Positions 33,393 through 42,706 of a DNA stretch of 64,000 nt are shown here, piece after piece. The position numbers and the translations under genes were made by a program. The stretch's first letter is position 1. The number at the start of each line of letters is the position of its first letter. The notes under the pieces are model-generated. The model made no database searches. It had not been told where the DNA came from and saw only the letters and a list, made by a program, of their open reading frames with translations. The stretch is from Thermomonospora echinospora (GTDB taxonomy: Bacteria > Actinomycetota > Actinomycetes > Streptosporangiales > Streptosporangiaceae): NCBI RefSeq assembly GCF_900108175.1, contig NZ_FNVO01000010.1:124001-188000 (forward strand), given 5' to 3'.

Positions 33393-36300
33393 GTGCTGAC
33401 CAGGGAAGAACTGCACGCGTCGCTGACCCAGGTGCTCGGAGAGCAGGTCGAGCCGCACGACAACCTGATCGAGCTGGGCATGGACTCCATCCGGCTGATG
33501 AGCCTGACCGGCCGGCTGCGCAAACGGGGCGTCGAGGTCGGTTTCGCGGAGCTGGCCGAACGCCCCACCCTCGCCGAATGGTGGGACCTGCTGACCGAAC
33601 GCGGCGCCATCGCACCCGCCCCTTCCGGCCCGCCCGCCGGACGCGACGCGGCCGAGCCCGCCACCGCCTCGGAGCCTGCCGCCTCCGCCGAGGCCGGGAC
33701 GTCCGGTGCGTCCGCCGATCCGGCCGGTGAGCCCGAGTCGTCCGGGGAACCGGGCGGGCCGTTCCCGCTGGCGCTCATGCAGCACGCCTACTGGATCGGC
33801 CGCGACAGCGAGCAGTCCCTCGGCTCGGTCGCCGCCCACCTCTACGTCGAACTCGACGGCCGCGACATCGACCCCGGCCGCCTGGAGCCGGCCGTACGGG
33901 CGCTGGTTGAGCGGCACCCGATGCTGCGGGTCGCGGTGTCCGACGACGGCACCCAGCGCATCCTTTCGGAGCGGCCGGGCCCGGCGATCGTGGTGAACGA
34001 CCTGCGGAACGCCGCCGACCCCGAGGCCGAGCTGGAGCGCCTCCGCCGGGAGATGTCCACCCAGCGGCTGCCGATCGAGACCGGCCGGGTCTTCGACCTG
34101 CGGCTCAGTCTGCTGCCGTCCGGCGCCGCCCGGCTGCACCTGGACGTGGACATGGTCGCCGCCGACGCGATGAGCTACCGCACGCTGCTGGCCGACCTGG
34201 CCGCGCTGTACGAGGGCCGGACGCTGCCGCCGCTGCGCTACGACTATGCCCGTTACCTGGCCGCCGACCCGCGCGCCGCCGCCCGCGAACGCGACCGGGC
34301 GTGGTGGGCCGAACGGCTCGGCGAGCTGCCCGGCGCCCCCGAGCTGCCGGTCGTTCCCCGGCCCGGTCACCAGGTGGTCCGCAAGCACCACTGGCTGTCG
34401 GCCGAGGACAAGGGACGGCTGATCGCCCGCGCGCACCGCGAGGGCGTCACCCCCGCGATGGTGCTGGCCACGATCTTCGCCGAGGTCATCGGCGCCTGGT
34501 CGGCCACCCCGCGCTTCCTGCTGAACCTGCCGCTGTTCCACCGCGAGCCGGTGCACCCGGACGTGGACGCCCTGGTCGGCGACTTCACCGGCTCGATCAT
34601 GCTGGAGATCGACCTGACCCGGGAACTGTCGTTCGTCGAGCGCGCCCGTGCGGTGCAGGCGCGGCTGCACACGGCCGGCACGCACAGCGACTACTCGGGG
34701 CTGGAGGTGCTGCGCGACCTGTCCCGGGCGCGTGGCGAGCAGGTGCTGGCCCCGATCGTCTACACCAGCGCGCTGAACCTGGGCGAGCTGTTCGGCGACC
34801 GCGTCCGGGCGGATTTCGGCGAGCCGGTGTGGATCATCTCCCAGGGCCCGCAGGTGCTGCTGGACGCCCAGGTCACCGAGGTCTCCGGCGGGCTGCTGCT
34901 GAACTGGGACGTGCGCGACCCGGCGTTCCCCGAAGGCGTGGCCGACGCCATGTTCGCCGCCTACACCGAGGCGATCACCCGGCTCGGCGCGCCCGGCGCC
35001 GACTGGACCGAGCCGCTGCGCGTCCAGGCCCCGTCAGAGCAGGTGCGGGTACGGCACCGGCTCAACGCGCACCCCGCCCCACCCGCCAGGACCCTCATCG
35101 AGGGCTTCTTCGACCACGCCCGGCGACGCCCGGACGCCCCCGCCTTGCACTGGGGCGAAGACGGCACCCTCACCTACGGTGAACTGGCCGACCGCGCCCT
35201 GCGCACCGCCGGACACCTGGTGGCCCAGGGCGTACGCCCCGGCGACCGCGTCTCGATCGAGCTGCCCAAGGGCCCCGACCAGGCCATCGCCGCACTGGGC
35301 GTCCTGGCGGCCGGCGCCGCCTACGTACCGATCGGCACCGAGCAGCCCCCCGCCCGCCGGGAGAAGATCGTCAAGACCGCCGGCGTCGCCGCCTCGCTCA
35401 CCCCGCAGACCCTGGCCACGGCCCTGACCGGCACCTCGCCCGCACCGGCCGGGCCGGTGCCGGTGGAGCCGGAGCAGGTCGCCTATGTGCTGTTCACCTC
35501 GGGCTCGACCGGTGAGCCCAAGGGGGTCGAGGTCTCCCACCGGGCGGCGATGAACACGATCGGGGACCTGGTCGAGCGGTTCGCCCTCGGCCCCTCCGAC
35601 ATCTCGCTGGGCGTGTCGGCCCTGGACTTCGACCTGTCGGTGTTCGACCTGTTCGCGCTGTGGACGGCCGGGGGCGCGGTGGTGCTCCCGGCCGAGGACG
35701 AGCGCAAGGACGCCGCCCGCTGGGCCGAGCTGGCCGGGCGTTGGTCGGTGACCGTGCTCAACTGCGTCCCGTCCGTGCTGGAGATGCTGCTACGGGCCGG
35801 TGGCGACGTGCGCAGCCTGCGGCTGGTGCTGCTCGGCGGAGACTGGGTCGGCACCCACCTGCCCGCGCTGCTGGCCGAACGCGCGCCGGGCTGCCGGTTC
35901 GTGGCGCTCGGCGGCACCACCGAGACCGCCATCCACTCCACAGTGCTGGAGGTCGTCACCGGGCAGGTGCCCGCCGACTGGCACGCCGTGCCCTACGGGG
36001 TGCCGCTGCGCGGGGTCTCCTGCCGGGTGGTGGACGACCTGGGCCGCGACCGGCCCGACTGGGTGCCGGGCGAGCTGTGGATCGGCGGCGAGGGCGTCGC
36101 CGAAGGCTACTGCGGCGACCCGGAGCGCACCGCCGACCGCTTCGTCATGTACGAGGGGGTCCGCTGGTACCGCACCGGCGACCTGGCCCGCTACTGGCCG
36201 GACGGGACGCTGGAGTTCCTGGGCCGGCGCGACCACCAGGTGAAGGTGCGCGGCTTCCGCATCGAACTGGGCGAGATCGAGGCCGCCTTGGAGAGCCACC

Positions 36301-36872
36301 CCGCCGTCCGCCGGGCGGTGGGCCTGGTGACCGGCTCCCGGCTGGCCGCGGCCATCGTGCCCGCCACCGGCGAGGTCCAGGCCGACGAACTGCTCGTTCA
36401 CGCGCAGGAGCTGCTGCCCCCGCACATGGTGCCGGAACTGCTGGTGCCGGTGGACGAGCTGCCGCTGACCGCCAACGGCAAGGTCGACCGCAAGGCGCTC
36501 ACCGCCCTGGTCTCCGCCGAGACCGGCGAGGGCACCACGGCCTACGTCGCCCCCCGCACCGCGCTGGAGAAGGTCCTCGCCCGCACCATCGGCGAGGTCC
36601 TCGGCGCCGAACGGGTCGGCGCCGACGACGACTTCTTCGCCCTCGGCGGTGACTCGGTCCTGGCCACCGGCGTCATCGCCCGTCTCCGGGAGGCCCTCGA
36701 CACCACCGCGCTCCCCGTCCGCGTGGTCTTCAACCAGCGGACCGTGTCACGCATCGCCCACCGCTTCACCGAACTGGAGGACACCCCCGGCCGCCTGGAG
36801 ACGATCGCCGAGATCTGGCTGACCGTCACCGCCATGTCAGAGGACGAGGTCGAAGCCCACCTGTCCGCCTGA
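33393..36872 (+). CDS. NRPS: ArCP-Cy-A-PCP, salicylate-accepting heterocyclising module
   Basis: A 1159-residue nonribosomal peptide synthetase. An aryl carrier domain is at residues 1-80, with the phosphopantetheine Ser32 in ELGMDSIRL. After a Pro/Ala linker, a heterocyclisation domain begins near residue 123 and has DMVAADAMS (253-261), the DxxxxDxxS signature that replaces HHxxxDG. The adenylation domain begins about residue 560 (YVLFTSGSTGEPKG near 699). The PCP has Ser1088 in LGGDSVLA. The specificity residues, aligned by eye to PheA, read DLFNLGLIH, nearest to the Cys code DLYNLSLIW, but Ser is not excluded. It would accept salicylate from the salicyl-AMP ligase and form hydroxyphenyl-thiazoline or -oxazoline. 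There is no epimerase or methyltransferase domain. Iron-box controlled. Confidence 0.93.
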   Translation: MLTREELHASLTQVLGEQVEPHDNLIELGMDSIRLMSLTGRLRKRGVEVGFAELAERPTLAEWWDLLTERGAIAPAPSGPPAGRDAAEPATASEPAASAEAGTSGASADPAGEPESSGEPGGPFPLALMQHAYWIGRDSEQSLGSVAAHLYVELDGRDIDPGRLEPAVRALVERHPMLRVAVSDDGTQRILSERPGPAIVVNDLRNAADPEAELERLRREMSTQRLPIETGRVFDLRLSLLPSGAARLHLDVDMVAADAMSYRTLLADLAALYEGRTLPPLRYDYARYLAADPRAAARERDRAWWAERLGELPGAPELPVVPRPGHQVVRKHHWLSAEDKGRLIARAHREGVTPAMVLATIFAEVIGAWSATPRFLLNLPLFHREPVHPDVDALVGDFTGSIMLEIDLTRELSFVERARAVQARLHTAGTHSDYSGLEVLRDLSRARGEQVLAPIVYTSALNLGELFGDRVRADFGEPVWIISQGPQVLLDAQVTEVSGGLLLNWDVRDPAFPEGVADAMFAAYTEAITRLGAPGADWTEPLRVQAPSEQVRVRHRLNAHPAPPARTLIEGFFDHARRRPDAPALHWGEDGTLTYGELADRALRTAGHLVAQGVRPGDRVSIELPKGPDQAIAALGVLAAGAAYVPIGTEQPPARREKIVKTAGVAASLTPQTLATALTGTSPAPAGPVPVEPEQVAYVLFTSGSTGEPKGVEVSHRAAMNTIGDLVERFALGPSDISLGVSALDFDLSVFDLFALWTAGGAVVLPAEDERKDAARWAELAGRWSVTVLNCVPSVLEMLLRAGGDVRSLRLVLLGGDWVGTHLPALLAERAPGCRFVALGGTTETAIHSTVLEVVTGQVPADWHAVPYGVPLRGVSCRVVDDLGRDRPDWVPGELWIGGEGVAEGYCGDPERTADRFVMYEGVRWYRTGDLARYWPDGTLEFLGRRDHQVKVRGFRIELGEIEAALESHPAVRRAVGLVTGSRLAAAIVPATGEVQADELLVHAQELLPPHMVPELLVPVDELPLTANGKVDRKALTALVSAETGEGTTAYVAPRTALEKVLARTIGEVLGAERVGADDDFFALGGDSVLATGVIARLREALDTTALPVRVVFNQRTVSRIAHRFTELEDTPGRLETIAEIWLTVTAMSEDEVEAHLSA

Positions 36873-36873
36873 G

Positions 36874-36905
36874 GGCGGCATGGCGGGCCTGCTCGCCATG
36901 CCGCC
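36874..36905 (+). terminator. Hairpin terminator after the NRPS gene
   Basis: GGCGGCATGGCG (36874-36885) pairs perfectly with CGCCATGCCGCC (36894-36905) just past the stop codon, with an 8-base loop. Confidence 0.85.
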
Positions 36906-36949
36906 GGGCTCGCCGCGAAATCGGTTGACGGCGCTGCGATGATCTCGGC

Positions 36950-37567
36950 ATGGGCACGGACATCAGCGGATTCATCGAGTGTCGTGCACCGGCGTTGGGG
37001 CCCGGAGCGCCCCGCCCGTGGCGGGCCGCCATCAATCTTGATCTGCTTTATGACGTCCGGAGCTATGACGCGTTCGGGTGCCTGTTCGGCGTGCGCAACT
37101 ACGCCTCGTTCCGGCCGCTCGCGGCGGGCCGCGGCCTGCCCGACGACCTGTCGGCGACCGTGCGGGAGGTGGCCGGGCGATGGGAGCGCCATGACGCGAC
37201 CTGGATCAGTTGGGCCGAAGTGGCGGCGGTGGACTGGGACGAACCCGCTGAGGGCGTCGACCGGCGATTGCACGAGTACCGGCGGCAGCCGGACGGCGGC
37301 TTGGAGTTCGTGGGAAAGAGCCTGTGGGGGCCGAGGCTCACGGAGGCGACCGGAGCTTCGCGCGAGGAGGTGATGGCGGGCCGGGTCCGCTGGGGAGAAG
37401 GCCAGGAGTTCGTGCTCGGTGACGTCGTCTTCCGCGCCGAGGTGCTGAGGCGCCGCGACGCGGTGCCCCCGGACGGAGACTGGAAGTACGTCTGGCGGGT
37501 CATGGAGACCCTGGCGGAACGAGCCGGGCCCGAGGATGTGCGACTCGTCGTCTGGTTCGACAGCTAG
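36950..37567 (+). CDS. Hypothetical protein, 205 residues
   Basis: A well-formed gene of normal codon usage, not assignable to a known function. The N-terminus MGTDISGFIECRA is reminiscent of a recurring actinobacterial family of uncharacterised proteins that begin MGTD-I-G. Predicted soluble, no signal peptide and no membrane helices, with several Trp-containing segments (VREVAGRWERHDATWISW, DWKYVWRVM). It converges on the VOC gene and overlaps it by four bases. It sits in an island that splits the siderophore genes and has no iron box of its own. Confidence 0.75.
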   Translation: MGTDISGFIECRAPALGPGAPRPWRAAINLDLLYDVRSYDAFGCLFGVRNYASFRPLAAGRGLPDDLSATVREVAGRWERHDATWISWAEVAAVDWDEPAEGVDRRLHEYRRQPDGGLEFVGKSLWGPRLTEATGASREEVMAGRVRWGEGQEFVLGDVVFRAEVLRRRDAVPPDGDWKYVWRVMETLAERAGPEDVRLVVWFDS

Positions 37568-37974
37568 GGGCGTGAGGTGATCTGCTGGACCGCCCAGGCG
37601 TTGCCGTCGGGGTCGGTGAAGTGCACGAACCCGACGTTGTTGAGGTCGTCGCCGTCCTGGGCGGGCCGCGTGCCGGTGGGGCCCACCACCTGGATCTCGC
37701 TGACCTCGACACCGCGTTCCACCAGCTGGGCGCGGGCGGCGGGCAGGTCGTTGACGACCAGTTGCAGGCCCTTGAGGGATCCGGGGGCCATGTCCGTCAC
37801 GCCCTTGCCGATGACGATCGAGCAGCCGGACCCGGGCGGGGTCAGCTGGACGAAACGCGCGGACCCGGCGTCGGTGTCGTGGTCGACGTCGAAGCCGAGC
37901 CGGTCGGCGTAGAAGGACTTGGCGGCGTCCACGTCGGAGACCGGGACGACCACCACTTCCAGGGTCCAGTTCAT
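37564..37974 (-). CDS. VOC-family (glyoxalase/bleomycin-resistance fold) protein
   Basis: A 136-residue vicinal-oxygen-chelate fold protein: the first beta-alpha repeat VVVVPVSDVDAAKSFYADRLGF and the C-terminal NVGFVHFTDPDGNAWAVQQI are characteristic. It could be a dioxygenase-like enzyme, an isomerase or a drug-binding protein; the metal-binding residues are not clear enough to decide. The ATG at 37974 was chosen by homology to the usual VOC start. The upstream reverse strand to 38202 is open but not gene-like. No operon partner. Confidence 0.87.
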   Translation of the reverse strand: MNWTLEVVVVPVSDVDAAKSFYADRLGFDVDHDTDAGSARFVQLTPPGSGCSIVIGKGVTDMAPGSLKGLQLVVNDLPAARAQLVERGVEVSEIQVVGPTGTRPAQDGDDLNNVGFVHFTDPDGNAWAVQQITSRP

Positions 37975-38367
37975 GGGTGTTCCTTCGCGAGGGACGAGTG
38001 CGTCGATAAAGAACCGTACATATGTTCGAGTCCTGCCGCCTGGGCAATCAACGATGGGACGGCGGGAAAAGCCGGGTGCCCGGCCGGGCCGGCGGTGACG
38101 GTGGGAACGCAGCACGCCGTTGTCGTCGCACGACGTCCACAGCCGGTGTCCAGCGGGGCGGCTCACCGCTGGAGCGGGGGCGGGGGCCGATCGACATGTC
38201 ACGTCCGGCGTGTCAGGATCGGACGGTCAGAATCCATGAGGTTCGTCGGCGCCTGGTAGGTCGGTGGAGCGCGTCGGCGTGCCCGCTCGGTTGCGGGCAC
38301 GGCGGCTCCGCCATGCGCGATGTCGAGTCCGTGCTTCGGGACCGAGCCCGTCCCGAAAGGACAGCAC

Positions 38368-39060
38368 ATGCCCACCGACCGGTTCGGACTCTCCGGCGGC
38401 GACTACGTTCCCGACCCCGAACGGGAGACGGCCGCCCTCGTCGAGGGCTTCTTCGAGCACATCACCGCGGCGCTGCGCGCGCACGCGCTTCCCGAGGGCC
38501 TCGTCGCCGTCATGCGGACGCGGCACGAGCGACTGCAGGCCGCGAACGCGCACCTGATCGTGGATGAGCCCGCACGTCACAACCTCCGCATCACCCTCGC
38601 GGTGGCGGCGGCGTACGAGTCGCTGCTGCCGCGCCTGGGACGCGACGCCGCCATCGACACGGTGCGGGCCGCGTTGGTCGAGCCGCTCGGCGACGCGGTC
38701 CACGTGGGCACCAGGGCGATGCTGGACGCCGCGCCGGACCCGTTCGCCGCCCTGGTCGCCGTCTCCAAGTCCCGCGAGGAGCACGCCTTCGGCAAGGGGT
38801 TCACGTTCCGGCGCCCCGCCGACGACGACCGGCGCTACCTGCTGAACATCCACCGCTGCTTCTACCACGACGTCCTCGTGGCGAACTCCGTCCCGGAGCT
38901 CACCCCGGCCATGTGCGCGTTCGACGCCAACTGGATCGAGGCCATCGACCCGGACAGGGACGGCTTCCGCTTCGAACGCGTCACCACCATCGGCCTGGGC
39001 GGCACCCACTGCCCGTTCCACTTCACCCGCACCGATCCGGGCGAGGCCGACCCCGACTGA
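38368..39060 (+). CDS. L-2-amino-thiazoline-4-carboxylic acid hydrolase-like protein
   Basis: A 230-residue protein of the ATC hydrolase family. The C-terminal half has the family pattern of Cys residues in HRCFYHDVLVANSVPELTP, AMCAFDANWIEAIDP and FRFERVTTIGLGGTHCPFHF. The characterised member opens 2-amino-thiazoline-4-carboxylate during cysteine formation. Here it may act on another ring or amide. ATG at 38368 follows GAAAGGACA. Its nearness to a thiazoline/oxazoline-forming NRPS is suggestive, but it has no iron box. It ends head-on with the MFS gene, with a shared terminator hairpin between. Confidence 0.8.
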   Translation: MPTDRFGLSGGDYVPDPERETAALVEGFFEHITAALRAHALPEGLVAVMRTRHERLQAANAHLIVDEPARHNLRITLAVAAAYESLLPRLGRDAAIDTVRAALVEPLGDAVHVGTRAMLDAAPDPFAALVAVSKSREEHAFGKGFTFRRPADDDRRYLLNIHRCFYHDVLVANSVPELTPAMCAFDANWIEAIDPDRDGFRFERVTTIGLGGTHCPFHFTRTDPGEADPD

Positions 39061-39152
39061 GCCGCACACCGTCCCGGCTGGTCGCCGGCACCGCGCCGTG
39101 CGGACGACGACCGCTTGTGACGGCTCGGAGGCCGTGACGGTCCGGTAGGGCT

Positions 39153-39186
39153 TGCCGGAACCGGCGGGATAACGCCGGTTCCGGCA
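39153..39186. terminator. Bidirectional hairpin terminator between convergent genes
   Basis: TGCCGGAACCGGCG (39153-39166) and CGCCGGTTCCGGCA (39173-39186) form a perfect 14-bp stem with a 6-base loop. It lies between the converging ATC-hydrolase-like and MFS genes and can serve both. Confidence 0.8.
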
Positions 39187-39214
39187 GGCCGGGTGAAGGG
39201 CGGGTGGCGCGGGC

Positions 39215-40459
39215 TCAGCTCGGTTCGGGTTTCAGGGTGGCGGTGCGCAGGCCGGTGAGGGTGATGGCCAAGACCAGGGAGAGGGCGGCGCTGACCGTGC
39301 CGTAGACGACGATGGCGTCGCCGGGGGACAGGTAGCGGCCGAGGGCTCCGGCGCCGAGGGAGCCGACGGCCTCGCCGCCGGTCTCCTGGGCGGACCACAG
39401 GGCGTTCACCCGGCCGAGGTAGCCGTCGGGGGTGTGGGTCTGGATCAGCCCGTACCGCAGGATCTCCTCGATGGAGGCGACGAACCCGTACCCGAACAGG
39501 ATCGCCACGGCGAGGGCGGGGTGGCGGGCCAGGCCCAGGCAGGCCAGCGTCACGAATCCGGCGACGGAGGCGATCAGCAGGGCCCGTCCGGGCGTGCGCA
39601 GCCCGCTCGTCCAGCCGCTGGTGACCGAGGCGAGCACCGCGCCGCAGGCGGGCGCGGCGTACAGCAGGCCGACCGTGGTGGGACCGCCGCCGAGCTGCCC
39701 GGTGGCGAAGGCGGGCATCAGCACGGGAATGCCGCCGGCCACCATGAACAGCAGCCCCAGCAGCATGAGCGACCCGACGATCCGGTGCCCGGCCACGAAC
39801 CGCAGTCCCGAGCCGATCGCCTTCAGCGGGTTCCCGGCGGTCTCGGCGGTCTCGGCGGCGGGCTTGAGCGAGGGCAGGGAGGTCAGCAGGCCGAGGGTGC
39901 CGGCGGTGCCCGCCGTGGCGGCGGCGTAGTTCCAGCCGACGCCGAACGCCGACACGACCAGCCCGCCGAGCGCGGGCGACAGCATCGATCCGAGCCGTAC
40001 GGTCAGCGCGTTCAGCGCCCCGGCCGCCACCAGCTTGTCCGGGCCGACCAGAGCGGGAGTGGCGGCCAGCAGCGCGGTTACGCTGACCCCGGTGGCCAGC
40101 CCGTCCCAGGCGGCCAGCACGTACAGCGCGCCCAGCGAGGGGGACGGCAGGAACGCGTTCACGGTCAGCAGCGCGAAGCCGACCGCCGCGGCGGTGCGGG
40201 CGCGCAGCATCAGCCTGCGGCGGTCGTGCCGGTCGGCCAGCACCCCGCCCCACAGGAACCCGGCCAGCAAGGCGAACCCGCTGGCCGCCGCGACCGCGCC
40301 GACGTGCACGGTGGAGCCGGTCATCTCGTGGACTTGGACGGGCAGCGCCACCATCAGCATGCCGATGCCGAAGACCGACACCGTGCGGGCGACGAACACG
40401 TTCCGGAACGGTCTGCTGGTGCGCAGCGGGCTGATGTCCATGGCCAGACGGTGCGCCAT
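39215..40459 (-). CDS. MFS exporter, siderophore-efflux type (EntS-like)
   Basis: A 414-residue major facilitator with about twelve helices. The cytoplasmic loop motif GGVLADRHDRRRLML between helices 2 and 3 is the MFS-A signature. Its place next to an iron box and divergent from PanD and the salicyl-AMP ligase suggests it exports the finished siderophore, as EntS does in enterobactin systems. ATG at 40459 is preceded by GAGGAGAA. Efflux of an intermediate or a drug is the alternative. Confidence 0.88.
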   Translation of the reverse strand: MAHRLAMDISPLRTSRPFRNVFVARTVSVFGIGMLMVALPVQVHEMTGSTVHVGAVAAASGFALLAGFLWGGVLADRHDRRRLMLRARTAAAVGFALLTVNAFLPSPSLGALYVLAAWDGLATGVSVTALLAATPALVGPDKLVAAGALNALTVRLGSMLSPALGGLVVSAFGVGWNYAAATAGTAGTLGLLTSLPSLKPAAETAETAGNPLKAIGSGLRFVAGHRIVGSLMLLGLLFMVAGGIPVLMPAFATGQLGGGPTTVGLLYAAPACGAVLASVTSGWTSGLRTPGRALLIASVAGFVTLACLGLARHPALAVAILFGYGFVASIEEILRYGLIQTHTPDGYLGRVNALWSAQETGGEAVGSLGAGALGRYLSPGDAIVVYGTVSAALSLVLAITLTGLRTATLKPEPS

Positions 40460-40488
40460 CGGGTGTTCTCCTCGGGAGGGGGAGTGGC

Positions 40489-40507
40489 TAAGGTTAGCCT
40501 AGCCTTA
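40489..40507. promoter_or_regulatory. Iron box between the divergent MFS exporter and panD genes
   Basis: TAAGGTTAGCCTAGCCTTA matches 15 of 19 consensus positions and is largely symmetric. It lies 30 bases upstream of the MFS ATG and 29 bases upstream of the panD GTG, so a single site probably represses both transcripts. Confidence 0.8.
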
Positions 40508-40535
40508 CTAGCCTTGATCGAGGGAGAGGCGGACC

Positions 40536-40943
40536 GTGCGTCGCATCCTGATGAACGGAAAGATCCACCGCGCCACCGTGACCCAGGCGGACCTGCACTA
40601 CGTGGGCTCCCTGACGATCGACGCGGAGCTCATGGCCGCCGCCGACATCGTCGAGGGGGAACAGGTCCAGGTCGTCGACATCACCAACGGGGCCCGGCTG
40701 GTCACCTACGCCATCACCGGCGAGGCGGGCAGCGGGGTCATCGGCATCAACGGCGCGGCGGCGCACCTGGTCCAGCCGGGAGACCTGGTCATCATCATCT
40801 CGTACGCGGCCCTGGACGAGGAGGAGCGCCGGACGCACCGCCCCAGGGTCGTCCACGTCGACGCCGACAACCGCATCGTCGCCCTCGGCAACGACCCGGC
40901 CGAGCCCGTCCCCGGCGCTCCCGCCCAGCTCACGGGGCGCTGA
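40536..40943 (+). CDS. panD: Aspartate 1-decarboxylase (pyruvoyl enzyme), siderophore beta-alanine supply
   Basis: A 135-residue PanD. The Gly-Ser self-processing site is intact ([11 protein letters not shown], Ser near residue 25), as are Lys9 ([16 protein letters not shown]) and the segment [21 protein letters not shown]. The enzyme decarboxylates L-aspartate to beta-alanine through a pyruvoyl group made from Ser. It lies under an iron box and three bases before the salicyl-AMP ligase gene. The second A domain of the large NRPS has a beta-alanine-type pocket. So it is probably a dedicated siderophore enzyme rather than the pantothenate copy. Confidence 0.94.
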   Translation: MRRILMNGKIHRATVTQADLHYVGSLTIDAELMAAADIVEGEQVQVVDITNGARLVTYAITGEAGSGVIGINGAAAHLVQPGDLVIIISYAALDEEERRTHRPRVVHVDADNRIVALGNDPAEPVPGAPAQLTGR

Positions 40944-40946
40944 ACG

Positions 40947-42512
40947 ATGGACGGTTTCACTTCCTGGCCGAACGACCTCGTGGCCCGCTACATCGCCGAG
41001 GGCTACTGGAGCGACCGACTGCTCGGTGACGTCCTGCGCGGCGACCCCGGGCGTATCGCGCTGGTTGCCGGCGACGAGCGCCTCACCTACGCCGACCTGG
41101 ACCGGCGGGCCGACCGTACCGCCGCCGGGTTCCACCGGCTCGGCATCCGGCGCGGCGACCGGGTCGTACTCCAGCTTCCCAACACCGCGTCGTTCGTCGT
41201 CGTCTTCCTGGCCCTGGTACGACTGGGCGCCGCTCCGGTGCTGGCCCTGCCCGCCCACCGGCACAGCGAGATCGGCTACCTGTGCGAGCTGTCACAGGCC
41301 CGCGCCTACGTCATCCCCGACCGGCACGGCGGCTTCGACTACCGCGAGCTGGCCCGTTCGCTGGACGTCGAGCACGTCGTCGTGGACGGGGACGCCGCCG
41401 AGTTCACCGCCCTGGCCTCACTGGACGCCGAACCCGTTCCCCTCGACCGGCCCGACCCCGCCGACGTGGGCCTGTTCCTGCTGTCCGGCGGCACCACCGG
41501 GCTGCCCAAGCTGATCCCGCGGACCCACCGCGACTACGTCTACAACCTGGAGGCCAGCGCCGAGGTCTGCGGCTTCACCGCCGACACCGTCTACCTGGTG
41601 GTGCTGCCGGTCGCGCACAACTTCGCGCTCGCCTGCCCCGGCATCCTCGGCGCCTTCGCCGTGGGCGGCACGGTCGTCCTGGCCCCCTCCGGCTCCCCCG
41701 ACGAGGCGTTCCCGCTCATCGAACGCGAACGCGCCACCGCCTGCGCCGTCGTCCCGCCGATCGCGCTGCTGTGGCTGGATGCGGCGACCTGGTCGGATGA
41801 GGACCTGTCCTCGCTGGAGCTCCTCCAGGTGGGCGGCGCCAAGCTCGCCGCCGAGCCCGCCGCGCAGGTCCCCAAGGTGCTGGGCTGCGTCCTCCAGCAG
41901 GTCTTCGGCATGGCCGAGGGCCTGCTCAACTACACCCGCCTGGATGACCCGCCCGAGCTGGTCGAGACGACCCAGGGCCGCCCGCTGTGCCCGGCCGACG
42001 AGATCCGCGTGGTCGACCCCGACACCGGCGAGCCCGTTCCCGAAGGCGAGACCGGCGAGCTGCTCACCCGCGGCCCCTACACGCTGCGCGGCTACTATCG
42101 CGCACCCGAGCACAACGCCCGCTCCTTCACCCCCGATGGCTTCTACCGCACCGGCGACCTGGTCCGCCGGCTCCCGTCCGGCCACCTGGTGGTCGAGGGC
42201 CGCCATAAGGACCAGATCAACCGGGGCGGCGACAAGGTCTCCGCCGAGGAGCTCGAAGGCCACTTGCTCGCCCACCCGGCCGTCCACGATGCCGCCGTCG
42301 TCGGCATGCCCGACCCGATGATGGGCGAGCGCACCTGCGCGTTCCTCATCACCCGGGGAACCCCGCCCACCCTCCGCGAGCTGAAGGACTTCCTGCGCGA
42401 ACGCGGCCTCGCCGACTACAAGTGGCCCGACCGCGTCGAGACCGTCGACACCTTCCCCCGCACCCCCGTGGGCAAGATCAGCAAGAAGGAACTGGCCGCC
42501 CGCCTGGCCTGA
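40947..42512 (+). CDS. Salicyl-AMP ligase (aryl acid adenylating enzyme)
   Basis: A stand-alone adenylating enzyme of 521 residues, close in layout to MbtA, YbtE and DhbE. It has the phosphate-binding loop [33 protein letters not shown], and the C-terminal K-loop [10 protein letters not shown]. The aryl-binding segment is [13 protein letters not shown]: Asn as usual, and Cys at the position where DHB-specific DhbE has Ser, which favours salicylate. It activates salicylate and loads it on the aryl carrier domain of the synthetase at 33393. It starts three bases after panD and shares its iron-box promoter. Confidence 0.93.
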   Translation: MDGFTSWPNDLVARYIAEGYWSDRLLGDVLRGDPGRIALVAGDERLTYADLDRRADRTAAGFHRLGIRRGDRVVLQLPNTASFVVVFLALVRLGAAPVLALPAHRHSEIGYLCELSQARAYVIPDRHGGFDYRELARSLDVEHVVVDGDAAEFTALASLDAEPVPLDRPDPADVGLFLLSGGTTGLPKLIPRTHRDYVYNLEASAEVCGFTADTVYLVVLPVAHNFALACPGILGAFAVGGTVVLAPSGSPDEAFPLIERERATACAVVPPIALLWLDAATWSDEDLSSLELLQVGGAKLAAEPAAQVPKVLGCVLQQVFGMAEGLLNYTRLDDPPELVETTQGRPLCPADEIRVVDPDTGEPVPEGETGELLTRGPYTLRGYYRAPEHNARSFTPDGFYRTGDLVRRLPSGHLVVEGRHKDQINRGGDKVSAEELEGHLLAHPAVHDAAVVGMPDPMMGERTCAFLITRGTPPTLRELKDFLRERGLADYKWPDRVETVDTFPRTPVGKISKKELAARLA

Positions 42513-42706
42513 CGAACGCCCGCCTCCGGGCGGCACCGGCATGTGAACGGCCGTGCGCGCCGCGCGTCCTCGCCGGGGCCGCCCGGACGCGGACGCGGGT
42601 CACCGGGACCGATCTGATATCGGGTCGGTCGGGTTCGCCGGATTCGGCCTGGTTCCGGTCGATGCCGGCGTGCGTCGGTGCAGTCGGCGCATGGCCCGGC
42701 GGTGTC

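Noticed and set aside
39215-42512. A 2,3-dihydroxybenzoate (catecholate) pathway
   Set aside because: No isochorismatase or 2,3-dihydro-DHB dehydrogenase gene is present. A salicylate synthase is, and the ligase has the Cys variant in its aryl pocket.
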